Below are positions 1-8,786 of a stretch of 64,000 nt of DNA, one piece after another. The stretch's first letter is position 1, and each line of letters begins with the position of its first letter. Location of the stretch: positions 1,577,001 to 1,641,000 of the forward strand of contig JBBBDQ010001451.1 in assembly GCA_037127315.1 (NCBI GenBank). The letters are read 5' to 3'. The DNA comes from Ascarosepion bandense (Eukaryota; Mollusca; Cephalopoda; Sepiida; Sepiidae). The position numbers and the translations under genes are program-made. The notes beneath the pieces were generated by a model. The model saw nothing but the letters and a program-made list of their open reading frames with translations. It did not search any database and was not told the DNA's origin.

Positions 1-159
1 AATAGCATGCTGCTATTGCGGGGTACGCATTCGTCAACCCTTAGAGGCGCGCTCTCTCACTCTCTGTTCACTAGGCTACACGGTCCATCGTCATCAATAA
101 AAATATAAGTCATATATTTTTATATATACCCGTGTTTGTCTGTTTATTGGTATACAACA
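1..159 (+). mobile_element. 3' end of a related Ty3 LTR, cut by the window edge
   Basis: The stretch is clearly homologous to the last third of the LTR of the element at 1337-9265, but in the opposite orientation. Shared landmarks in order are CGTCAACCC, an ACACGGTCC block, an AATAAA at 96-101, the TATATTTTTATATATA run and CGTGTTTGT. It ends in ATACAACA at 159, matching the ...ACA end of the other LTRs. Spacing and bases differ enough that it is an older or sister-family copy. No primer binding site follows, so it may be a solo LTR. Confidence 0.65.
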
Positions 160-186
160 GTTGAACCTACCAGCAGTGTAGAACTA

Positions 187-764
187 TTTTTTTAATCATC
201 TTACCCCAAGCAAGGCATTCCACTGCCACTATTGCGCATGGGGCTACATAGGGAAAGGTAAAGAGAAGGAGTGGTTAGACATAGGGAATGTCAGGAGGAA
301 GATGACAGATGAGTAAGGATAGCGAGGATGAGGGTCGGGCAGATGGGAAGAGTGCTTGATAGAATGGGAGCAGGTTAGTGTGTTAGGAGGTGTCTATTGA
401 CCTTACATTTAAACTCCTGGAGATTGTAGCCGTCGGGGAAGCAATCGTTTGGAAGAGAATTCCACAGTCGGGAAGTGAAAGGAAAGAAACTGTTGGAGTA
501 GAAGTTACGGCTGCATTTTATCGGTTTCACTGTAAAAGGGTGGGATCTAGTTGCTAATCTAGTATCTCGTTCAAATTCGTATTTAGGGGGCACTAGTGAT
601 CTAAGTTCATCCCAAGAGCATCGCTCTCTTATCATAATTATATATGCAACGACTGCACAAAGAACAGAGGAAGAAACTGAATAGTTTTTACAAATGTCCG
701 ATTTATTTACGTCTTCCTTACATCGGTACAGAAGGTGAATCTTTAGCAAGGCGAATTTCATTTT
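187..764 (-). mobile_element. LINE 3' end (RT C-terminus plus 3' UTR)
   Basis: A minus-strand, 5'-truncated jockey/CR1-like LINE. The C-terminus encodes the segment repeated across this window: a TRLATRSHPF motif, then SRLWNSLP, then FPDGYNLQEFKCKVN, then a stop. Downstream (towards 187) lies a 3' UTR ending in the conserved tail that reads, on the element strand, TGTAGCCCC..GCGCAATAGTGGCAGTGGAATGCC..CTTGGGGTAAGATGATTAA. The same subfamily recurs at 36562-36895. It has no catalytic domain and is a dead insertion. Confidence 0.8.
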
Positions 765-839
765 ACATTAGTAAGTTCTATTGTTCTGTTAATATTCAAG
801 TAATATTTTTACTCTAACAATTCCCTCTTCCATTCGCAG

Positions 840-1200
840 GATGTTTTCCCTCCACATCACATTAAATGCTATTGTTTATAAACAGGAATGTAGTCGCGTC
901 CGCAACTACATAGGTAGAACAACTCAGCGCTTGAATTTTAGAATTAAACAGAATTTTCCCAGCAATAATTTTGAATCCGTCCGCAAATAGTGGTCAACTA
1001 CTAATTACTTCCGGGTCTTCTATAGCACAACATGCAATAACTAGCAGGGGATGCTTGGCTGACTGTTTTTCAATCTTAGCAAAGTCGCACTTCATATATA
1101 ATTTAAAAGTTCTGGTGTCCATTTTCATCAAATCTAATAAGCCTGCTCTTTGTATAAACAGAGAATGCTTGTTAAGTTTGAATGTGATTGGACACTAGCT
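840..1200 (+). pseudogene. Penelope-like element GIY-YIG endonuclease relic
   Basis: Conceptual translation near 880-960 gives a C-terminal GIY-YIG core in the form NYIGRTTQRLNFRIKQ. After frame breaks, 985-1198 gives SIAQHAI..., FSILAKSH, LKVLVSIFIKS and KPALC, the order seen in the GIY-YIG nuclease that follows the RT of Penelope-like retroelements. The first part, to about 966, is interrupted by frame changes and stops. A polypyrimidine-CAG stretch just before 840 could be a splice acceptor, as introns occur in this class. No RT is present upstream, so this is a 5'-truncated relic. Confidence 0.6.
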
Positions 1201-1336
1201 CTATTCACCAATATCATATTTTTCACCTCATATTAGAATTTTCTTTTATTTCTAAGAATAAATTTCCCAGAAAATTAAAATCTGAAGAGATCTGGGACGA
1301 AACCGGGAATTTGGTTTAGTTCTTAGAATTTAGTAC

Positions 1337-1743
1337 TGTTATATGGACCGTGTGGAATAGAGAACGGAAGGGTGAGAGGCACATAGTTGGGTTGACGGGA
1401 GTGTAGTTTTTGCCTGTGGTGTCCCTCTGCTTCCACTGGTCGTTCCCTGCTACTGGCGAATCCGTGTGTCGAGGTCTTTATATAGTCCTCTAGAACCGGG
1501 ACTTTCCTTCCGGTTTTTTGCCTCGCCCACGCAACGTCCACGTAATTCTAAGAGACACCTGATCTGTTTGCCTCTGTAGCCATTTCCGCCGCTGTCGGAA
1601 ATAAGGTCAAAACGACATCCGCTCCGGCTTCGACAGGATGTATTTCACAAACACCTGTCTTGTCGCTACGCCGCCCCTTTCACCGATGGAAAACACCATC
1701 GCTTGCATCACTTCCTCGGGTGGGGCCAGATTGTTATATTACA
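1337..1743 (-). repeat. 3' LTR (407 bp, internally deleted)
   Basis: It matches the 5' LTR over ~399 bp with no other indel, but lacks 72 bp between the TGTTATAT at its left edge and GGACC at 1345. The missing piece in the intact LTR contains an AATAAA. Its ends (TGT..ACA) and the adjacent GTAC duplication are preserved, so the loss is internal and probably happened after integration. A TATA-like TATATAAA is at 1477-1484 in element orientation. Confidence 0.92.
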
Positions 1744-1765
1744 CTCCTCGCCCTCCCATTTTCCA
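1744..1765 (-). promoter_or_regulatory. Polypurine tract
   Basis: Immediately inside the 3' LTR the element strand is a purine-rich run (GGGAGGGCGAGGAG) that abuts the LTR's TGT. This is the expected position of the plus-strand primer. Composition and position are the only evidence. Confidence 0.75.
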
Positions 1766-2362
1766 AAATGTTCACCTAAGAACATTTTAAGCGCAACACC
1801 CTCACACACCCCCATGCCACACAAGCCCGACAATTGTACAAAACATGTGTCGAAACAACCAAAACAACAAAAAAAAAAAATATAGGGGAGCCTACATCGG
1901 CAACCCAACAATGTTCGTGTCCATTGTAGAATAATGTTCTCCCAGCTCGATGTTTCATTGTTCTTTTTTTTTTTTTTTTTTTTTAAGTTTCTGTAACTTT
2001 CAATGTTCGTTTCCTTTCTCGACTCTGTCCATACGCGTAGACGCCTCGATGCACGACCATATGATCATAGGCGGTAACCGCGCCCCAGTTTCTAAACTGA
2101 CATCGAGTAAATGACCTTTGACCAACACCATGCGTGTTTCCGCTCGAGTTTATTGTTACACATGTAACTTCATTTAATTTAATTTAATTTCAAACATACT
2201 ATGTTTGAACACAGAAAAACTGCCATTATCTGCAGTACATATCATTCATAGTCTGACCGAGAAATGTTCAATAGAAAACGAAGAAAATTACCCTGATTCC
2301 AACGTTAATCCGCATGCAATTTACTTGTGGAGGATTAGTGGTTTCATCTATCTTAATTTAGT

Positions 2363-4354
2363 CTAAAAGAATGGACCCGTGACTCGTAGTTCCTTAGTTT
2401 GTACAATGTTTTCTATTCCTTTAACTACTTCCTCTGGATTCGAATCCAAGCATATCTGATTTGTTGACATCTCTCTGTTTAACGCAGAGACATTTGAGTG
2501 TTGAACACCCGTTGACCCCGGAGTACTATTCACAACGGATAACTCCCTTTCCTTTCCCGAAGCACTGTTGCTTCTTTCACACTTAAAAATCCGCTTCCTA
2601 GCTAGTATTCCAAGGATTATCATAACGCCGACTATGCCAGCACTAACTCCTATCGTCAACTTCTTCGGGAGTTCTTCATATCCTTCACTAAATTTTTCCA
2701 TATCTATCTGTTCCAAGGTATTTACTAGTTTGCGGATAGGAATCTCCTCCATATCGCGCAATTGTACCGGCATGGTGTCCACTGAAAAATTGGGAAATTT
2801 CTGCGTAATTGGGGACCAAACCACTGAACCAGAGACGTTTATGGGTGTGAGCTGTAGTTTCCCTACGTTTCTAAATCTTGAGTCACCGTTAACTTGTGCA
2901 GCCAACACCATGTGATCATTGTAAGCAGTACACCCCTCCTTTATCCGTATACTGGCCAGCGGGGCCTGGGCGACAAGCTTGCTCCGAGACCCGCCACCAC
3001 AAAGAACTGCAAAGTGCAAATCCCTGGTAGCAGCGACCATCCAAGATTCCCGGTCCACCCTGATTGCGATTGGAAGTCGAGTATTCGTTTTAACTGTGAC
3101 TCGACAGTTCCTCTCTATTCCTGCTTGATTATGCCGAAAAAGCGACATCTCGCAAGATTCTCTTGAATTGGTAGCATAAACGGGACCGGATACCTCGCAC
3201 AATCCGTCGGTACTTGCCGAGCACCGTGTCGCTTCAGCCTGGCCCAAGAGAATATAGCGTGTTCCAGCCCTATTTACCGCGATCATTTTTGACTCCATTT
3301 CAAACCTGGCCGACAACTTGGATCCGAACGCTGAACCTGATCGTGTGGGCAACGGAAGAGGAAAATTCAAAATGTTATATACTACATAGGAGTGTTCTCT
3401 ATCTACCAATGGGACGTCCACCACAACCACAATCGATTTTGAGTCAAAAAGTGTCCTACAACTTAATGTTTTATAATAATACCAGATGTCCTTATCTGGA
3501 TCGCTTGCTAATTTGAAATTATCTGGGAGCGTCTGAGCTATTTTATGCATCAATCCCCTTAAGTCGTGCGGAGCGATTATGCTAGGAGACAAATGACCAA
3601 TCGACAATAAGTTGAGCTGCAGTTCCAAATAGCTTAAAGCCATACGGACGTCTAAGAAATATTTCCCTAATTTATCGACTATAATCTTGTACAACCAGTA
3701 TCTATGGGTAAGGATCTCTAATCTGGATACTCGTTTATCCAACCCCTGTGTTGCGTTTGCCATGGAACCTACAATACCTTTAAGGCTAGAAATAATTTCA
3801 TTTATTTTGTGTCTATTATTAGATACCTCATGTCTCGTAACATTTATTACTGAAATGCTATCCTCTGTCATATGTAGTATCCTTTCCTGTGTATTTGCTA
3901 ACTTACCCAATGCTCTTTTGATCACACGTAGATCATCTTCCGATGTTACTCCAAAAAGGTAACTAAGAGCATTCCCTACAAAGGGCAACACGGACCGCTT
4001 AGTTCTGCGAGTCATAGACCTATAATCTTTGTATTTTAATAACAGCCTTTCACGTTCTATTACAATTTGCTTAAATTCATCATTTACATGATTCATCAAT
4101 GTTTCGAATGTGACGTCCCCAAGGAATTCCTGTGGGAAATTTTCCTTTGCGCCCGACTGGACATTTTGTATGCATCCCTTCAATGATTGGAACGCAGCGT
4201 CGTATGGTGTCAGATTGATCGAAAATGTCACCAGCCACCTTGCACGTGACAGTGAGATCTCGTTCTGTTCAATAAATACGACGTTCTGGTAATTTTCAAT
4301 CGCTACGTCCTATCCAGGAAAAAACAGCAGGACCAAAAGAACAAGATTTGCCAT
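2363..4354 (-). CDS. env: Envelope-like fusion glycoprotein (F-type), interrupted by one TAG
   Basis: About 660 codons. The first plausible ATG is at 4354, followed by a hydrophobic signal-peptide-like start, then an in-frame TAG at 4310-4312. The frame is then open to the stop at 2363. Numbering from the GTG codon at 4231: a furin-type site RRTKR ends at residue ~79, followed directly by a Gly/Ala/Phe-rich fusion-peptide-like segment, then a long ectodomain with N-glycosylation sequons and cysteines, one transmembrane helix near 525-542, a basic stop-transfer ARKR and a ~78-residue tail. This matches the baculovirus-F-like Env of env-bearing Ty3 elements, which in active relatives mediates membrane fusion. 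The GTG is not a credible start. Whether the TAG is a mutation or is bypassed by an alternative leader is unknown. Confidence 0.85.
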
Positions 4355-4371
4355 CTGAAACGAAAGACAAA
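4355..4371 (-). promoter_or_regulatory. Candidate 3' splice site before env
   Basis: On the element strand TTTGTCTTTCGTTTCAG lies immediately before the env ATG: a pyrimidine-rich tract ending in CAG. Env of Ty3 elements is known to be made from a spliced subgenomic RNA, so an acceptor here is expected. I did not identify the matching donor. Confidence 0.5.
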
Positions 4372-4515
4372 GCCGTTAGTCTCGCTCTGTACTGACACCA
4401 GAGACGAATAATTTACTTTATGCTTTAGATACTATTAATAATTTTCCACGTTTGTATCTTCCTAACTATTTCACTTAAACTATCGTTAATCCTCCCACTG
4501 CTTTCTTTCCCAATC

Positions 4516-7068
4516 CTATAGCATATCAGCCAATAAGTCTACAAGACTTTTCAGTTGTTCTTTCTTTTTGTTCCGATCAACTGTGGAATCTGCAGGTCTA
4601 TCCCTGCTTTTTGCCCCAACAGACGTTTGCCTCATTTGGGCATCTTCGCTGCTAGGTGATTCCCTAGAAAAACCCTGATCTACATGAGTAGATCCAGACG
4701 TTTCGCACTTTGAGCAATCATCCTCGAACGTGGATGAAACATTATTTATACCACCGATTCTATCATCATTATCAATAGTTGACACGTTTTTATTCGCCAT
4801 TTTACGTCGCGTCATGATGCGAGGCTCCATTAATGGAACATCAGACTCATCGTCTGATTCCACACGTTGGTGTCGATTTTTGTGCACTGGAAAGTCGGTC
4901 TGTTCCGCTCCGGATTCGTCATCCGAATCACTGGATTCTAAAGCAACCTTTGCGAAAGGAAAAGGAGGGAAGTCACATTCCTGTATGTGGGGTTGCTGCC
5001 TCTTTAGGTTTCTTGTCTGACACGGGATACATTTACCTATGAAATCATTTATTTCTCTAAGTAAACAAGGCCAGAAATACTTTTGTTTTATTGAGTGGAA
5101 TGTCTTATCCACCCCCATATGGCCACTGTCATCATGGTATTGAACTAGCACCCTTTTTCTAAGGTGAGATGGTACATACAGCCTGATGAGGGGTTCATCA
5201 TCAGGTTGAGACAAATAGTACACCACCTCATCCATTACAATATATCTCTTCTGTTCTGCTTTGGTAGCCCTACCATTTCGTAATCTAATCTTCAGGTCTA
5301 AGATGTTTTTGTCTGATTCTTGCTCCCTGATTATGTCTATTCCTTTCAATGTGGGCCGTTCGGGTGCCTCTGATGAATTTCCGACATTTTTATGGGCTGC
5401 TAATTCTTCCGGCTCCATTAGGTTGGAGTTTATAACACTAACCAAGTAATTTCTATCATCTATATCTACTGGAGAAGCAATATGGTCTTCGTTCACATCA
5501 ACAGCGCGTGATAAGAGATCCGCGCAAACATTATCCTTACCCTTAAGATACTGTATGCTGCAATTGTAGCCAGACATGCTCAGAGCCCAAGTCTGTATCT
5601 TCTTATTTTGTATGGGCGAGTTAAGTAAGTGCTCCAGGGGCCTATGATCAGTGTATATTGTGAATGTTGCGCCATGCAGGTAGTGATTCAGTTTTTGAAG
5701 AGCATAGTGTATGGCATAAGCCTCTTTCTCTATAGTTGACGACCTCGTTTGTGTGTCACTTAATTTATGGGACAATAAATAAATTGGTTTTTCTACATCC
5801 TTCCTATTTTCCTCATCGTACACCACCTGGGATAGGCATGCGCCAATCGATTGATCGGATGCGTCAGTATATAACCTATACGCCTTATTTGGGTTGGGAT
5901 AGGCTAGTGTTACCATCTCCGCGAGCTTCGTTTTTAGTGTATCGAAAGCGGTTTGGCAAGCATCGTCCCATTGGAATCGTGCATATTTCCTTGTCAAATT
6001 GACCAGCGGTTCGGCTATATCAGAGAAATTTCTAATAAAGCGGCGATAGTATGAGGTCATCCCAATAAAAGCTCTTACTTGCCTAACAGTGGTTGGAGTA
6101 GAAACTGACTTTATAGCCTTGACTTTATTGAGGTCTGGTTGTATTCCCTCTTCACTTATCTTGAACCCCAGGTATTGGGTCTCTTTCTTAAAGAACTCAC
6201 ACTTAGCTGGCTTCAGTTTAAGGTTGTGCTTACGTAGACTACTCAAGACTGTGTCTATATGTCTTAAATGATCTTCCACCGTATTTGAAAATATCAGAAT
6301 ATCATCTAAATATGCCAGAGCAAAATCTTCCTGTCCCTGTAAAACAACTGACATTAATTCCTGGAAGATGCCGGGTGTGTTTGCAAGTCCAAATGGCATA
6401 ACATTAAAATGAAACAGACCCTTGTGGCAGGTGAATGCACTTTTTTCTTTGTCAACATCATGAAGCTTAACTTGCCAGGACCCTGATTTTAAATCAAGCT
6501 TCGAAAAGTACCTTGCCGAACCAAGTGATGCCAGTATATCATCGATGACAGGAAGAGGTCGAGCATATTTCTTTGTAATCTTATTAAGTGCTCTAAAGTC
6601 TACACAAAATCTCTTACCACCGTCTTTCTTCTCTACTAAAACTACTGGAAAACCCCACGGGCTATTGGATCTCTCAATTACGCCTGCCTGCATCATTTCG
6701 TCGATTGCTGAATCCATTGTCTTTCTTTGTTTGAGGGGTGTGCGATATGGGCGTTTTCTTATGGGCTCATGCGTTCCAGTATCGATACGCATCTCCATAG
6801 TATCGGTTCTGCCCAGGTTCTTGTCGTCACTAACGAACATGTCCCTATTTCTTTTTAGCAATTTGTTAATTTCAGGCTTGAATTCCTCCGGTACATGTAC
6901 CTGTTCCAACTCTACATCAGGACTTTTATTATTTTGTTTATCGGGCATAGTAATTTCAGTAATATTACCCACCCTTTCCAATTTAGCCAGCGGACACCCC
7001 CGTCTCAAAGTGATTGTCTGGTTAGTGTTATTCATTATCAGCAACTGAAACTTACGAGACTTTGGCAT
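4516..7068 (-). CDS. pol: Pol: reverse transcriptase, RNase H and core-less integrase
   Basis: 850 residues from an ATG at 7068. The real reading frame extends upstream without a stop to the TAA that ends protease. RT spans ~120-300, with the first catalytic Asp in KLDLKSG (D192) and YLDD at 253-256. RNase H spans ~395-520, with TDAS, EKEA and YTDHRPLEHLL. The integrase zinc-binding HHCC follows (H645, H650, C680, C683). Ty3 integrases then have a DDE core of a few hundred residues, but here the frame passes straight from PFPFAKVAL (~710) into an acidic Ser/Asp-rich tail and a basic RIMTRRKM patch. The core is missing without a frame break. RT and RNase H look intact, while integration activity should be lost. 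Confidence 0.93.
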   Translation of the reverse strand: MPKSRKFQLLIMNNTNQTITLRRGCPLAKLERVGNITEITMPDKQNNKSPDVELEQVHVPEEFKPEINKLLKRNRDMFVSDDKNLGRTDTMEMRIDTGTHEPIRKRPYRTPLKQRKTMDSAIDEMMQAGVIERSNSPWGFPVVLVEKKDGGKRFCVDFRALNKITKKYARPLPVIDDILASLGSARYFSKLDLKSGSWQVKLHDVDKEKSAFTCHKGLFHFNVMPFGLANTPGIFQELMSVVLQGQEDFALAYLDDILIFSNTVEDHLRHIDTVLSSLRKHNLKLKPAKCEFFKKETQYLGFKISEEGIQPDLNKVKAIKSVSTPTTVRQVRAFIGMTSYYRRFIRNFSDIAEPLVNLTRKYARFQWDDACQTAFDTLKTKLAEMVTLAYPNPNKAYRLYTDASDQSIGACLSQVVYDEENRKDVEKPIYLLSHKLSDTQTRSSTIEKEAYAIHYALQKLNHYLHGATFTIYTDHRPLEHLLNSPIQNKKIQTWALSMSGYNCSIQYLKGKDNVCADLLSRAVDVNEDHIASPVDIDDRNYLVSVINSNLMEPEELAAHKNVGNSSEAPERPTLKGIDIIREQESDKNILDLKIRLRNGRATKAEQKRYIVMDEVVYYLSQPDDEPLIRLYVPSHLRKRVLVQYHDDSGHMGVDKTFHSIKQKYFWPCLLREINDFIGKCIPCQTRNLKRQQPHIQECDFPPFPFAKVALESSDSDDESGAEQTDFPVHKNRHQRVESDDESDVPLMEPRIMTRRKMANKNVSTIDNDDRIGGINNVSSTFEDDCSKCETSGSTHVDQGFSRESPSSEDAQMRQTSVGAKSRDRPADSTVDRNKKKEQLKSLVDLLADML

Positions 7069-7143
7069 TTTTACAACTGCGTTGGCTACTGATATACCAC
7101 ATAAGTTGCTAACATATCTACTACTCAGCTGTTCGATTTCATA

Positions 7144-7617
7144 TTATTTGCCACGTCCATTTCTCAGCCTGGTTAATCCCAGACAAGCATGCAGGTGTTG
7201 AGGTCTTAATGTTACTTTTTGAGCTAACCTAACAATAGAGGAAATATGAACATCCTCCACCAATGCCACGTATTCTTCACCAATCTTCAATGCCCCCAAA
7301 TCGAAATACATTCTCACCCCGTTCTGCATCAGCCAATCTCGGCCAAGTATAACGTTTCTATTGAGATTTTTCACGACTAAAAAATCATGGGGTATGGACT
7401 TACTTCCTATCTGGACCTGTAGACGACAAAGGCCTTCAACGTATAACGGGGATCCATTCGCAGTTCGAAGTTTAATGTCCCTCTTTTGCAGTTCAAGTCC
7501 CAGTCGCAATTTTTTAAATACCCTACAGCTTATAACCGATACCTCTGCTCCCGTATCTACCAATGCCCTATAAGGTCTACGTTCTATTCTAATAAAGATG
7601 GAATTTGGCACGCCCAT
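7144..7617 (-). CDS. pro: Retroelement aspartic protease
   Basis: 157 residues from ATG 7617. The active-site motif is DTGAEVSVIS at 21-30 and the conserved C-terminal ILGRDWL is at ~90-96. The frame is -1 relative to gag and is open upstream into the gag 3' end, so the protein is most likely made by frameshifting rather than from this ATG. It ends at a TAA (7144-7146). The next 25 codons in the same frame, leading to the pol ATG, look like conserved linker (GISVANAVV), so the TAA splits what is normally one pro-pol reading frame. Confidence 0.9.
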   Translation of the reverse strand: MGVPNSIFIRIERRPYRALVDTGAEVSVISCRVFKKLRLGLELQKRDIKLRTANGSPLYVEGLCRLQVQIGSKSIPHDFLVVKNLNRNVILGRDWLMQNGVRMYFDLGALKIGEEYVALVEDVHISSIVRLAQKVTLRPQHLHACLGLTRLRNGRGK

Positions 7618-7692
7618 ATTACCAACTATGTGCGTTGGTACCGTCTTGTTCCGTTCGTTGGGCGTCGCACGAACGGACCTCTGCCGTTTCCC
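7610..7692 (-). promoter_or_regulatory. Gag-pro -1 ribosomal frameshift signal
   Basis: Slippery heptamer G GGA AAC at 7692-7686, in the correct phase with gag codons (GGA is codon 283). After an 8-nt spacer (7685-7678) comes a perfect 9-bp stem, TCCGTTCGT (7677-7669) with ACGAACGGA (7658-7650), around a 10-nt loop. Six loop bases (ACGCCC) are complementary to GGGCGT at 7615-7610, at the protease ATG, so an H-type pseudoknot is possible. The -1 frame is open from just before this site into protease. Confidence 0.8.
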
Positions 7693-8537
7693 GGGGCGCG
7701 TCTACAAAATTTCGCTATGTGGCCTTCTTTCCCACAATTCCAACACCTAACAACGCTCCCGTTCCTCTCCCGCTCACGAGTCCCAACTTTTCTATTGTTC
7801 TTATTCCTATTATTATTATTATTATTATTACTAGTATTAGATTCAGCGGGGCTTACGGCTTCTATCGGTACCCGTCTCCGAGAGTGACAAATTTCCATAG
7901 GCTCCTCTTCGTATTCAGAGTTTGCATCGAGTCGAATTTTCCATCTCAACTCAGATAACGCTTTCTGATAGGCAGCCTCTAGTGTTTGTGGCTCATCCTT
8001 CATAACTGCCATCTTTATTTCCCGATCCCTTAGACCTTTTATAAAAAATCCTAGAACTTGTTTTGTCACAACTTCATTCCTCCCGTCAACCCCAACATAT
8101 GCGCCCTCCGCTAGGCGTACTACTCTCTGCATGTAGTCCTGCACCCCCTCTGTTCTACCCTGCTTAATGTTCACTAATTCGACTAACCGTGCGTCGGGGT
8201 CTAAAACCAATACGTAATATTCCTTTAAAGAAGTTTTTAACTCCTTCCATGTGAGATGTGGGTTACTAGAAATTAGTCTATATACATAGTGTCCAACAGC
8301 TCCCCTTGTTGTGAGAAGAGCTGCCTGACACTTGTCTTCTTCTGCCACGCGCACAACTCTAAAATACCTCTCCATACCCTCCAACCAAGCACTACAACCA
8401 CCATCTTCTTTGCATGCTAATGGCTGTATATTTTTTAAAAAAGATTCTCCCCTTAAAGTGTTCGACACCGAACAAGCCACATTTCTCAATTCTAGGGTCA
8501 GACCTTGAACAAAATCGGCAAAAGTATGCTGTTCCAT
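7626..8537 (-). CDS. gag: Gag structural polyprotein
   Basis: 303 residues from ATG 8537. Residues ~50-200 carry the Ty3 Gag capsid-like pattern (a WLEGMERYF start, then helices with TWKELKTSLKEYY and LGFFIKGLRD). An Asn-run linker at ~237-248 precedes a CCHC zinc knuckle, CWNCGKEGHIAKFC, at 265-278, and a basic tail. In active relatives it assembles the particle and binds genomic RNA. The stop at 7626 lies past the frameshift site, so ordinary termination gives Gag alone. The frame appears intact. Confidence 0.92.
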   Translation of the reverse strand: MEQHTFADFVQGLTLELRNVACSVSNTLRGESFLKNIQPLACKEDGGCSAWLEGMERYFRVVRVAEEDKCQAALLTTRGAVGHYVYRLISSNPHLTWKELKTSLKEYYVLVLDPDARLVELVNIKQGRTEGVQDYMQRVVRLAEGAYVGVDGRNEVVTKQVLGFFIKGLRDREIKMAVMKDEPQTLEAAYQKALSELRWKIRLDANSEYEEEPMEICHSRRRVPIEAVSPAESNTSNNNNNNNRNKNNRKVGTRERERNGSVVRCWNCGKEGHIAKFCRRAPGNGRGPFVRRPTNGTRRYQRT

Positions 8538-8759
8538 TTTTTTTTTAAATATAACTTATGAACAAGAGCAGAACATACACAAGATCGAATCAAAAGTCAC
8601 CTACCTGTCGTCTATGGTCGTCCGGCTGCTTTCTATTTTCGTCTTCTTTTTTCTTTTTCTTCCTCTATCTAGTTGTTTTTAATTCCGTCGAATTTCAATT
8701 GTCGCCGTGGTAACCAAGCTCGTATCTATCTGTTTTGTTGTTGTTGTTGTCTCAAAACA

Positions 8760-8777
8760 GCAAGTCACTGGGCACCA
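8760..8777 (-). promoter_or_regulatory. Primer-binding-site candidate
   Basis: On the element strand TGGTGCCCAGTGACTTG starts 9 nt after the 5' LTR end. TGG followed by a GC-rich acceptor-like sequence is the usual form of a tRNA primer site. The 9-nt gap is longer than usual, and I cannot assign the tRNA. A (CAA)n-type leader follows at about 8733-8752. Confidence 0.55.
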
Positions 8778-8786
8778 ATTTGCGTA

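Noticed and set aside
4229..4231. Env start at the GTG codon 4231
   Set aside because: A GTG start is not expected in a eukaryotic retroelement. The upstream ATG with a signal peptide is the natural start, interrupted by TAG.
6545..7048. 167-codon plus-strand open frame opposite pol
   Set aside because: It is the complement of a strongly conserved RT coding region and has no motifs of its own.
7690..7730. AAATTTT at the zinc knuckle as the slippery site
   Set aside because: It is out of phase with gag codons, and the -1 frame hits a TAG right after it. G GGA AAC a little downstream fits on all counts.
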